A DNA stretch of 64,000 nucleotides, from the NCBI GenBank assembly GCA_025716855.1, contig JAIXMQ010000004.1, positions 62,001-126,000 of the forward strand, written 5' to 3'. Position numbers and translations under genes: made by a program. Source of the stretch: Pilaira anomala (taxonomy: Eukaryota > Mucoromycota > Mucoromycetes > Mucorales > Mucoraceae). Below, one piece after another: positions 1 to 10,461 of the stretch; position 1 is the first letter of the stretch; every line of letters starts with the position of its first letter. The notes under the pieces are model-generated. The model made no database searches. It was not told where the DNA came from and saw only the letters and a program-made list of their open reading frames with translations.

Positions 1-859
1 CCCGGTATCACTTCTAATACTCGCTTTAATTCTGTTGCTTGTTGTTTTAATGCTTCATTTTCGTCATGCACTCGTGCTAATTCTACTTTTTTTGATATCA
101 ATTCATTTGCGACCAGCGCATGTTCCTTTTGAATCGTCTTGTTTTCTGTTTCCAATGATTGATATTGTTCTGTTAATAATCGATTCTTCTTTCTTAATGA
201 TTCAATTAAACTGGCTTCTGAATCTGCTTTAATTGTTTCAATTTGATAGTCTTTGGCTAGTTTCTCTAACCGTCTAGTTGATATTTTAATTTCAAATGAT
301 TCACTTAATAAATCTGTGATATTGTCCTATTATTATGAAAAAATTGATTAGAATTATGTGTGATATATATATATATATATATATATACATGCTCTAAAGG
401 AACTTACGTTGTATATAGTAAGCATATCATCTTTAAGATAAGTTACTAATGACTCAAACTCTAATGATAATATAGTAGATTGATTCTTGGATAATAATGC
501 TAAACCGATTCGAAACAAACAATCAACACCTTCAGTGAATAAAGTATCATAAATACGATAAACAACTTTTAATGGAAACTTATAGGCAAACATTGTCAAG
601 AACCATTGAGAAGCGTACATGTTTGATCTTACACCTTGTTCTGCAAAATGTCTATGAATGTGAGGTAAAAAATCTTGTAATAAACCATCAAATTGAAATA
701 ATCGTTGTCTTAATAAATCCAACTGAGGTGTAAAGTGACCTCTTAATTTATAATTTTGCATTAATTGGACTAGAATGCAAAAAGCTTCTTCCTCAGGCAT
801 CTAAAAAAAAATGAAATGTTAGATTTATTTATATAATATAGATAATAGAATAAATAGAC

Positions 860-898
<39 letters not shown>

Positions 899-1557
899 TT
901 TAAAAGCAGTGGACCAGCTACAAAAGATAACCCTTGACAATATCCTACTTCAGGGTCATATAATGAATACGCTTTTACGACATTAAATAAAGATTCTTGT
1001 CCAATAGCACTTTGAAAGTATGGATGATGAGGAAATGTACGATGTAAATCTCGTGTGATTGCTTTTTCGTAAACCGAGTCTTGTCTTAATAATTCAATAT
1101 AATGATCTTGTAATCCATTATCTACTTTTTTTGCTAATAATGGCCAAATCGTACCTCTTAAAGCAGAAGGAATACCATGCTGAATTTGAAACGATAATAA
1201 CTTAATTTCTGATTGGGTAAAGTTGTTATAATCTGAAATCACTTTTGACCAGAATGCTATATTATATTGTTACTATGGTTACTTTTTAATGATTTTATAT
1301 ATATATCTACCCCAATCAGTATCATCGTCGTTGCTCATCTTATTTACTATCACTTCTTCTTGCTCTAAATTAGCAGAAGAAGAAGAAGGTGGCGTAAGTA
1401 ACTTTTCGTCTTCTTCTGAATCAAAAGAACAAGCACTATCATCATCTGAAAATGTAATGGTTGAATTAATGATATTGGATGAAACTTTTGAAAACGATTC
1501 AACCAAATTATTGTTGTCTGCTGTAAAATTAGTTGTATTGTTATCTAAGGATGTCAT
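1..1557 (-). CDS. GYP5: TBC-domain Rab GTPase-activating protein, Gyp5/EVI5 type (3' end outside window)
   Basis: Four exons are visible: 1557-1311, 1256-898, 800-408 and 326 to the window edge, all with canonical GT/AG borders and phases that close the frame. The first exon encodes an acidic, Ser/Asn-rich N-terminus. The TBC domain follows, with both catalytic fingers visible: the arginine finger in ITRDLHR (Arg about 155) and the glutamine finger in GYCQG (Gln about 190). The join LLLN-MPEEEAF across intron 2 matches the family closely. The last visible exon is Glu/Lys/Leu-rich and should form the coiled coil that follows TBC in Gyp5/EVI5 proteins. TBC proteins speed GTP hydrolysis on Rabs, and the Gyp5 branch acts on Sec4/Ypt1-type Rabs in secretion (family knowledge). 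Intron 2 is almost entirely a poly-T tract. The stop codon lies beyond position 1. Confidence 0.88.
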
Positions 1558-1652
1558 ATTTAATAATAATAATAATAATAAAAAAGATTTGAAAGGGAAA
1601 GAAGAAAGAAAAAAATAAAAATTATTTGATTTTTACTATTTATAAACCAGAA

Positions 1653-1689
<37 letters not shown>

Positions 1690-2133
1690 GCGGGGTAGTT
1701 CAAATCCTTCTTTTAGTATGTTTTCTTCCCCTTACATTTTTTATTCTTTTATATAGTTTTCTTTATTTATGACTAAACTCCTTTATCCTCCTTTTATATA
1801 TATATAAAAGAGTTTTTAAATCATGGTGAAAGGTTTTACTCGTGATTCAACGCTTAATTTGATTTCAGCCAATCAAGTTTATTTATTAATATTTATTGGA
1901 ATGTTTTGAACCAAATAAAGTATCTGTCAACATTCAGTGTTATGTGTACACACAACACACATACACACACACACAAAAGAAGTTTTTAAAGCAAAATTGA
2001 TGAAAGGAGAAAAAAAAAAGCGGCGGTTTTTTTCTATTTATTACTCGTGTTTAAATGGAAGGAGGGGAGGGGCTTTTTGTATACACAGAAAATAAGTTGT
2101 TTATTGTTGTGTGTGTATTTTTTTTTTTTTTTT
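1558..2133. other. Intergenic, AT-rich with AAT microsatellites
   Basis: No gene is supported here. It holds a short AAT run just before the GAP start codon, a longer one at about 1654-1687, a CA-rich tract near 1950-1975 and several A/T homopolymers. It is the upstream region of the GAP gene and the downstream region of the phosphatase gene, both of which run on the minus strand. Confidence 0.7.
1654..1687. repeat. AAT trinucleotide microsatellite
   Basis: A run of about eleven AAT units lies in the upstream region of the TBC gene. A shorter interrupted run occurs at 1561-1582. Such repeats are length-polymorphic and recur through the window. Confidence 0.9.
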
Positions 2134-2906
2134 TTAGACAGTAGGTGGTGCTGCAACATATTTCTTTCCCAAATGACTAGTTGAATTAAATTCAACAATT
2201 AATCCGTTATTGATTGTTGTAATTGCTGTATTTCCATGAGCTATCGATCTTACATGTATATCTTTTGATACCTTATAATCATTTTCTATCCAATATGTAC
2301 TTAATTGTCTTAATGGACCACCATGTGTCACGATTACAATACGTTCGTATCCCTTTTCTTGTGCATCCTTCATAATTCTCTCATATGCTTTCACAACTCG
2401 TTCACCAAACTTTATTACACTCTCTCCACCATTTGCTATAATTAATTCCTCTACACTTATCTTTTGACGGCTTGACTCGGTGTGTAAACACTTTAAAGGT
2501 TGTCCTGACAGTTCTCCGCAATCGCGTTCTCTTAAATCAGCATCATATTCAATGCTCACATTAGGTTGATAACTTCGAATGCCTTCTGCTGTCTTTTTTT
2601 TTTAAAAAAAAAAAAACAAATAAGAAAAACAAATAAAACTATATAAGAACAAGAAACTTACTTGCTGACAACGCTTTAAGTCACTACAATAGATATGTTG
2701 GTATTGCTCATCCTTTAATCGGTGCCCACAACGCTTTGCTTGGTCCAACCCAGTCTTATTAAGTTCTGTATCTATACAATTTATAAAATTGGAGTGACAG
2801 TATCACAACTAATTAAAAATATCATCTTACCTAATTGCCCTTGTATCCAGTGTTCGTTATTAGCATCTGTATTGCCATGTCGAACAAGAGTTATTGATAA
2901 ATGCAT
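2134..2906 (-). CDS. Histidine phosphatase superfamily (phosphoglycerate mutase-like) protein
   Basis: Three exons, 2906-2831, 2771-2662 and 2592-2134, close into a 214-residue protein. The RHG motif with the phosphorylated histidine is at residues 9-11 (LVRHGNTDANN). The second catalytic histidine is in VTHGGP at about 152, and RERDCGELSG carries the conserved acidic/Gly segment. This arrangement and the short length match cofactor-dependent phosphoglycerate-mutase-like phosphatases (TIGAR, fructose-2,6-bisphosphatase or broad-specificity relatives). Glycolytic mutases are longer and have extra segments that are absent here, so a phosphatase on a small phospho-metabolite is more likely. The substrate cannot be read from sequence. 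The start is the first ATG before the beta strand that leads into RHG. No targeting signal is apparent. Confidence 0.85.
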
Positions 2907-2979
2907 TGAAACTTAAACAATCGCTTAATTTAACCCGAGACACATTATAAACGTATATTTTAGTGTCGTACACAAAGTA

Positions 2980-3013
<34 letters not shown>

Positions 3014-5762
3014 CAAACTTGTAATTTGACAAGTAAAAAAAGTAGAAATACGATGTACACGCTTTATATTTCTAAAAAAGAAAAAAATTGTCATTTTCTG
3101 TAAAAGAAAGCTTAACCACTTTCTTTGTTCTCTCTTTCTCTCTTGACAAGTGGCTGAATGAAAGGAGAGAGGAATGTGTGTTCTTTAAACGTGTTTGAAA
3201 GAAAGGGCAAAAAAAAAAAGGGGAGGAATCCAAGTTCATAAAAGTTAAAAAAAAAAAATCCTTTTGCAAAATCGACATATATTAGTGCAACGAGTTATAT
3301 ATAAGCTATTCTTTTCGTATCAGAAAAACTTTGAATGATTTCCAAGACTTGAATTTATTAATCCTTTTAGATGTAATAATCTATTTTTAATAAAGACAAA
3401 CAAAAAGAAGGGTTGTATCTGGGGAACACTCATCTGTAAATCCCGATGAAACACTCTAACCGTTTATTTATTTTGTAAACAAAAGATTGCAACGAAAAAA
3501 AAAAAAAAAAAAGGGCCAGGGTTACCCTCTTTTGTATTTTAGTTTTTTTCAGAAAACAAAAACAAAAGAATATAGTGTCTTTCTAATACAATATATTTAC
3601 ATTTGTTATATATATATGCAAGTTAGGCTCCTTACTAGATGTCTATATAATGTTTTGCAACCCAAAAAATATATATAAGAAAGAAAGTAAACATAAATCC
3701 CGCGCTTTATAAGATGTGCATGAAATATGACAAGTGAGGGATATGTAATAACTTAATCAAAAACCGCAACGGACTATATATGTATAACATTAGTCTTAAA
3801 CGTCAATAACTTTTTGTGTGTTATGTATGTTGATGATCAATCGACAAGAAACTAATTTAAGATGGACTGCAGTTACAGCTGAACAGGGATATACGAAAAT
3901 CAGGTCAATATATATTATATCTTTTATACAAAAAAAAACAGCATTATAAACAAAAGTGAAGATTAAAATTCTTTGCTGCTGTATATATAATAATAAATGA
4001 AAAAAAAAAATCAATTTGAGAAGATAAATGCAAATGAATATGTCCTTCTTCTTTTCAGTACATGTGCGCCGTGTGTTTTTTTTTTTATATTAGAAGCCCT
4101 CAATTTTAACTTATTAAACGCCAATGCGTTGCTTGCTTCTTGGTTCAAAGAGAGAGAGAGAGAGAGAGAGAGAGTAGGTTTTTTTTAAAAGAAAAAATGA
4201 CGGAACCATTATTAATTTCAGGCACCAAAAGTTTTTTTTTTTTTCATAAAAAAAAACAGATATAGTAATATCAAGATATACGCATTTAGGTGTACTTTAG
4301 GTTAGCAACTAGTTTACATGTAAATTTTTCGTTACAAAATTTAATAACTTTAAACGTTTAGAAAAAGTGACACGTCCCTTGAAAAAAAACAAAATTCTTT
4401 TCCGCCATATTGTCATCATGCACAACACTCTTAATACCATGACGATATGGAAACTATATATCTCTATTTAGAAATAAATGACGTACAGATAGAAGAAAAA
4501 AAAATGTATATATAGGAGGTTTTTAGATATATCAAATTTTTTTTTTTTTTTTACATCATTCCATCATATTCTTCTATAAAACAACCTGTTAGTAAGAAAT
4601 CCATGCGGAATAACATCCTGTACAGACAATCTATCCATTGAAGCCGAGGATACAAAAAGTGCAGTACAGTGCTGGTGCAGCGTCAAAAAAAAAAAAAAAA
4701 AGAAACTGCTGCAGCGCATGAATGTGTGTATATATTCAAAGCGATATGTAACTCACAAGTCAGTGGCGCCTGTGCAAAAAAAAGTTGTTTTTGAGCTTAA
4801 AAGATACACACGTTTGATAGTTAGAAAAAAAAAAAAATAGGGTGAAAAAGTTCTTAACGCACTTTTATGTCATTAATTAATGTAACCTTTTTTTTTTTAT
4901 TTTTTCATGTATATCATTGAGATTGATTATTAAGCATATATCAACTTGTACACACACTCTTATTCTGTCAGCCATTATTAATTTTTTTATTACACACATT
5001 TTATGTAGACTCCCGATTGGGGTTTCCATTTCATGTAGTCAAAACTTAGATATACTTCTTGATAAAGTAGGAGGTAAATCAGCAGTTCACTACTATAACT
5101 TGTTGGGCAGATAAAAAATCATCATGATAGTATATAAAGAATTGTTGGTGTGCACCATACACTAAATCTTGGGTTGAAATAAAAATAGATATCGAGAAAA
5201 AACTAGGAACATCATATGTACTAGCGCCATTCATATATATTTACTCCATATATATATATAAAGGAATGCAACTCTTCGACATAAAAATTCGTATCATGAA
5301 TTTTATTCATGAAGGAAACATACATATGTCTAATTAACTTACATGTATGTATATTATAAACGTGTCAAGATTATTACATTTTGCTGTTCAGTACACTATA
5401 GAGAGAAAAAAAACAAAAAGAAGGATCCTATCTTATAAATATAGGTTCTCTCTCCTTTTGTATAAGGGTTCACTTGACGTTTGATTAGTTGGATAATTTA
5501 GAAGGAACCAGGCACGATGAGACAGTAGAATACACCTACCTATCATGTTAACTTGACTATATCTATTTATAATGTATGTACAATACTTAAATCTATAAAA
5601 AAAAAAAGAGAGACCCTCACTCTCTCTCTCTCTCTCTCTCCCATTCATATATACATACTCTGTCATACCGCCACACCTGCTGCGTGCAATATTTATAGAT
5701 ATTCATGACTGATAAAAAAAAAACATATTTCCAGTTTATTTAAATCAAGTGGCAATTGCAGA
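2907..5762. other. 2.9 kb gene-poor intergenic block
   Basis: I find no supported gene. The block contains a poly-A tract at about 2981-3010, a GA microsatellite at 4150-4174, a CT microsatellite near 5621-5641, TATATA runs and many short frames without domain signal. A short frame ending at 5114 shows weak coding-like character, but I can assign no start, splice structure or family. The block probably holds the promoter of the phosphatase and the downstream region of the remodeler gene. Confidence 0.55.
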
Positions 5763-8700
5763 TTATTTTTTACTATTAAGTTTATCTGCTTGCATATATG
5801 CTTCTGTAACTATGAATTGTAAACTTTGTTTTTGTCGTTCACTATCATCTTCGTCATACTCTTGATAATCAGCTTCATCACCTTCTTTTGCCGACACACG
5901 CTTATCAAGACGTAATTTCATATTTGCCATCTTTAAAATATATTCTTCAACTGAATCTTCAGAGATTAATTTAATAATCCTTACATCTTTTGTTTGGCCC
6001 ACGCCTATTTTTTTTTTTTTTTTCAAACATTGTCAATAAGTCATACTAGTTTTTATAAGGTGATGATATACTTACGATGTGCTCGATCTTCTGCTTGTCT
6101 ATCATTTTGAGGGTTGAAATCTAAATCATAAAGTACGACAACACTATACAAACATTTAGTATATGTATATATATATATAAATATATAAAAGTTGACATAG
6201 ATCCATTAATAACTTACTTTGCAGAGGTTAAATTGATACCAAAACCACCCGCCTTTGTACTTAATAAAAAGACATCTATATCTTGATTATCATTAAAATC
6301 ATCAATTAGATTTTGACGTTCCATTACTTTTGTTTCGCCATCTAAGCGTACAAAAGATACATTGAGTGTTGACATGACAAGTTCCAGAATATCCAGCATT
6401 CTTGTAAACTGACTAAAGATCAAGACTTTTTCCTTTTTAGCTTTACATTCTGGGAGAATTAATTTTAATTTTTCAATTTTTCCAGAATCCATCCATTCAT
6501 TATTTTTCAATTGATGTTGTTGAATAGTCTATAATATATTTAGTAAGTGGAAGCATGAATTTATATATATATATATATATATATTTACTTACTTTGTTTT
6601 CTTTACATAATCGATTTAATTCAAAATCAGACATGACTGTCATATCTTCATAAATATATTCTTCATTCGAATCCCAATATTTAACATCTCGCATAATTTC
6701 TTTCGACATTTGTCTCAAGAGATCATCCGTATAAATCTTTCTAAATAAAAGTGGATGATCTGCAGCCTTTCTTAAATGAATAACAATATTTGACATGTTT
6801 TCAAATTGTGCATTCATAGCTGATTTCTTTTTAGTCTCTGGTAATTTTTCTAAAGTTCTCTTACTCTTGAGGATGATATCTGAATATAATTCTTTTTGGT
6901 TGGGTGTCATTGTACATATTTCCACAATTTGTTCTTTGGAAGGCAAATCCTTGAGCACATCTCCCTTTTTACGACGCAATACAAATGGTGTCATCATCTT
7001 TTTGGCTCGTGTAATACGTTCTCTTGATAAGACTTGTACTGCCGTTTCAGTTCCTTTACCCGATTGTCCTTTTCCTTCATCTTTTGTAGGTGCATTCACT
7101 CGAATTTTGAAAATCGAACGCACTTCTTCCTCATAAGCTGCAAATGTTTCTGGCATAATAAAGATTAAAAGTGAAACGAGTTCTTGCAAGTTATTTTGAA
7201 GTGGTGTACCAGTCAATAATAAACGGAATGGAACTGAGATTTTCATCAAGTACTTGTAACGAGCACTGGTACAGTTCTTGATCATATGCCCTTCATCTAA
7301 AATCATGGATCGACATCTTAACTTTTTCAAAAAGGATCGATCGTCTGCATTACTCGTAGCAATATTATAAGTTGTCACTACCACTTGATATTCCTCTTTA
7401 TCTTCCATTAATTCATAACGTTGTTCTTCTCTTTCTCTTATACTTCCATGGTATAATCTGACTGTTAATTTAGGACAGAATCTTTCAAATTCTCTAAGCC
7501 AATTCTCTATCGTAGAAGAAGGTACAATCACGAGATGTGGTCCACGTTCGCCCATTTCAAATAATCTTCCAAGAAAACTAATCACTTGCGCTGTTTTACC
7601 TAAACCCATTTCATCTGCCAAGATACCTGAAATGTTTTTTCTATATAATAATAACATCCAGTTGACACCCAAGATTTGATAATCTTTTAATGTCATTTCC
7701 TTATTCACATAATTTGGCTGTTCAGTAAGGTAACCTTCCAGGGCATCGATGTAAGCAGGATCCGATTTATTGACAGTTGGGTTAATGTTTAAATGCATTA
7801 AATGTGTACCCGCTTTTTCATCCGACATATCTTGATCATTATCACTTTCGTTAGGAGAGTTGAGTGCACTGCTTTCGTTTTCTAAACCTTGCCAGATGTT
7901 TAAAATGTTGCGTAATTTTCCACCCATATTTTCAATTTTTTCAATGATTTGATCCACAGCCGTATAACCATCCATCATTTCTCTACAAGAATTAATAAAC
8001 TTGGCACTGGCTCCTTTTGTGCCTCTCAGCTGATTTTCTAAATGATCCATATCGTTAAACGGTCTCAGTGTCTCTACAATGATATCAGCAATCGTAGGTT
8101 TACAACCCGTCATATCTTGAATTTCCTTTGAACTCGCTTTGTTAAAGAACTGTAAAACCAATTTATCCCGTTCCATATTGGAGAGCTTTTGACGATTTAA
8201 TTCCATGATATCATCCTCCGTACGAGCTCTTTTACGATCTGGCTCTAAAGAATTTTCTTCTCGATAGAACTTAGTGATCGCTTGAACTGCACTTCCACAC
8301 GTACGAATCGCATGTCGGATTTCGGCTACGGATCTGTTTGGGTATATTTTTTGAATACGTTCAATATTTACTTGTTCTGCTTCATGGTCCAATGCTTTAT
8401 TCATTTTCTCGTTTTCGTCCACATACGCTTCATCATCGTCATCACTCGATTCACTGTCACTGACAATTCTTGCCCTTTTAGGCCTATTGACTGCTACTTG
8501 TTCCACTTCTTCGGATTCTTCATCATCATCATCATCTTCACTATCATCAATTACAAATCTGGGTCGTCTTTTACGTAATACCCGAGGTCCATCATCTATT
8601 TCCTCCTCTTCTTCTCTAGCTATCTGGGTAGAACTTGAGTTTAGATCGCGAAGGGGTGATTGTGAACCGTTCATTCTAAAATCAGATAAACGGTGAGTTA

Positions 8701-8917
8701 AGCTCTCTGTTGATTGCGATGAGGGTTCTGCAGGTTTTAGATAAGAAGGGAGTGTTGCGACATTAGTTCGTAAGTTTGTACTTTTTAAGTTACTCTTGAT
8801 TGTCACTTTAGGTCCTGTTATTTCTTCTGGTTTCTTCATCGGTGTAAAGAAAGAACTAATAGGCTTTGAAGAAGATACAGAGTATCCTTGAGACTTTGTT
8901 GGTGTTGGTGGTGACAT
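5763..8917 (-). CDS. FUN30: SNF2-family chromatin remodeler, Fun30/SMARCAD1 (Fft) type
   Basis: Four exons, 8917-6593, 6528-6218, 6143-6076 and 6004-5763, give a predicted protein of about 981 residues. The N-terminus is acidic and Ser-rich. It is followed by a CUE-like ubiquitin-binding segment (VNIERIQKIYPNRSVAEIR) near residue 190, as expected for this subfamily. The ATPase core has the P-loop DEMGLGKTAQ at about 434, the Walker B box DEGH at about 542, and LLTGTPLQNN. The C-terminal helicase lobe is reached through exons 2-4 (KAGGFGINLTSA, DRQAEDRAHR, then VGQTKDV). Fun30/SMARCAD1 enzymes move nucleosomes, maintain heterochromatin and promote DNA end resection (family knowledge). The closest alternative is another Rad54/Ino80-like SNF2 protein, but the CUE segment and the wording around GPHLVIVPSSTIENW favour Fun30. 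Confidence 0.93.
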
Positions 8918-9500
8918 CTTTTTCGATTGAGAAAAGAAAAGAAAAAGAAAGAAAATCTTTTAAAAAAAAAATTTTTTTTTTTTTCTCGCTCAGAATAAAA
9001 AAAAAAAAAAAAAAAGTTACGCGCGCGTAGGCGCGATTTAAGTATAATGCATCTTTTTAAACCCTTTTTCCGTTTTAAGAAGAGAGGAGTAAAATAGACA
9101 ACAAAATAAAAGGTCACTTGTAGAAAAAAAAAACGTGGTAAAAAAGATGATACTGTACACCCACCAGCAAGAAACTCGGATTTTCGAAAAACCAAACAAG
9201 ATTTTAAAGCTTCCTTTGATACTTTGCCCGACGAAATAACTAGTAAAAATCATTAGTCCCAAGAAAATGTTTGCAATAATAATATAATTTATTAAACCAC
9301 AAGTATAATAAATATGTTTAAGTCAATAATCATAATTTATCTAAAGCTTGTCTGAAAAAAGTCGATGACTATAAATACAAAAGTAATGAAAGGCCTATTA
9401 AAATGATATACCAGCCAACCAGATTAACAAAGTAATAGTTCCACTTATTCAAATTATGGGTTTATTTTGCACCATTTATGGTATGCACTAGATCGATAAG
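8918..9500. other. Upstream region of the remodeler gene
   Basis: This stretch is non-coding as far as I can see. It carries homopolymer tracts just upstream of the start codon and one unusually GC-rich patch at about 9018-9036 with overlapping ACGCG/CGCGC words in otherwise AT-rich DNA. ACGCG words resemble MluI cell-cycle boxes, but no function can be claimed from sequence alone. Confidence 0.45.
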
Positions 9501-9880
9501 AAAGTCTATTCAATTCAATAACTGGTATCATTCAACTATCCCAGCACATTAAGTGAACTTAAGGCTGGGTCAATAAAAAAAGTTTTAGATGGTTTTGCTC
9601 TTATTGAAGTAAGTAAAAATTGTTGAGGAAATGTATTTAGCTCTTGAATTTCCTTAGTCGTTTGATTCTGTTGTTAGACCACAACCTCAAACATTTTTTA
9701 TCAAATTATTGTTGAATTTAGCGAAAAACTCCAACTCGTAAATTGTCGACCTTAAAGAATGAAAAGAAAGGAGACTTTGGTACAAAAAAGGTTCTTACAA
9801 TTGAAGAATATATCTCTCAAATTGTACCTTGTAAAGATTCAGAAGATGAGGAACTTAGTTCCAACAGCGAGTTCGATTAA
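9501..9880 (+). pseudogene. Two-exon coding remnant of unknown family
   Basis: An open segment ending at about 9620 (reading ...TLSELKAGSIKKVLDG...) stops at a canonical GTAAGT donor. After an intron-like gap ending in TTTAG at about 9720, it resumes in phase as RKTPTRKLSTLKNEKKG and continues to an acidic end with stop at about 9880. The upstream end has no ATG and meets a stop codon, so the piece looks truncated. I recognise no family. It may be the C-terminal part of a decayed mobile-element gene or of a small unknown gene. The scraps immediately downstream point to a degenerate locus. Confidence 0.35.
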
Positions 9881-9918
9881 TCTGCCTTATTTTTCAATTA
9901 TTCCTGTAAGAAAGTAAA

Positions 9919-10170
9919 ATGAACTCCAATAAAGTTATTGATATTATTACAAATGTAAACTTTGCTCATCTTGAAAAAGCTTATAATGGAAATTCCACAG
10001 CACGTAGTTATCTTAGAGATTAAATTTTAAAATCTAAGAGCTGCTGCTGATATGTAAGTGTCAATGAAGAAAGAATTAGCCGGAGGCAATAATAATACAA
10101 TGCTCGTGCTTTTCAAGTAGAAAAGGCCGCTCTATCAATTAAAGTAAGTTATACTCAAGAGTTAAATTAC
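9919..10170 (+). pseudogene. Frameshifted coding scraps, unknown protein
   Basis: An ATG at 9919 opens a 34-codon frame (VIDIITNVNFAHLEKAYNG...) ending at 10023. Further coding-like stretches follow in other frames: one reading MKKELAGGNNN, another reading ARAFQVEKAALSIK before a GTAAGT. The frame changes inside simple AAT sequence and there are in-frame stops. This pattern suggests a decaying gene rather than an expressed one. I cannot name the family. Confidence 0.3.
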
Positions 10171-10389
10171 ATGGTATCTTATTATATCCTACCTCTCTCT
10201 CTATATATATATATATATCTTTTATAAATATAAATCTACGTATTTTTCAATGTATAAATGCCAATTTTATTGTCATCTGCTTATCTACTTTACGTTGATC
10301 TTTCTTTTCCTCTAGTGACTGCCCCCTTTTTCGGACCTATGTATTCAAAGTCTCCCCCTTTAGATTTATATGTGGATCGATTTAGTTCC

Positions 10390-10390
<1 letters not shown>

Positions 10391-10422
<32 letters not shown>
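10391..10422 (+). repeat. Poly-T/pyrimidine tract upstream of the WD40 gene
   Basis: A homopolymeric T tract of about thirty bases lies 40 bp upstream of the predicted WD40-gene start codon. Such pyrimidine tracts are common in the putative 5' leaders of this window. Confidence 0.6.
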
Positions 10423-10423
<1 letters not shown>

Positions 10424-10461
10424 CTTTTTTCTCTTATACCAACAATAAACCAGACGAGTAA

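Noticed and set aside
1285..1618. Plus-strand open frame opposite the first exon of the TBC gene
   Set aside because: It is the shadow of low-complexity acidic/serine codons on the other strand, with no domain or codon support.
1685..1710. T-loop-like GTTCAAATCC, possible tRNA
   Set aside because: No acceptor stem, D-arm or anticodon arm can be folded around it. No other tRNA-like arrangement was seen in the window.
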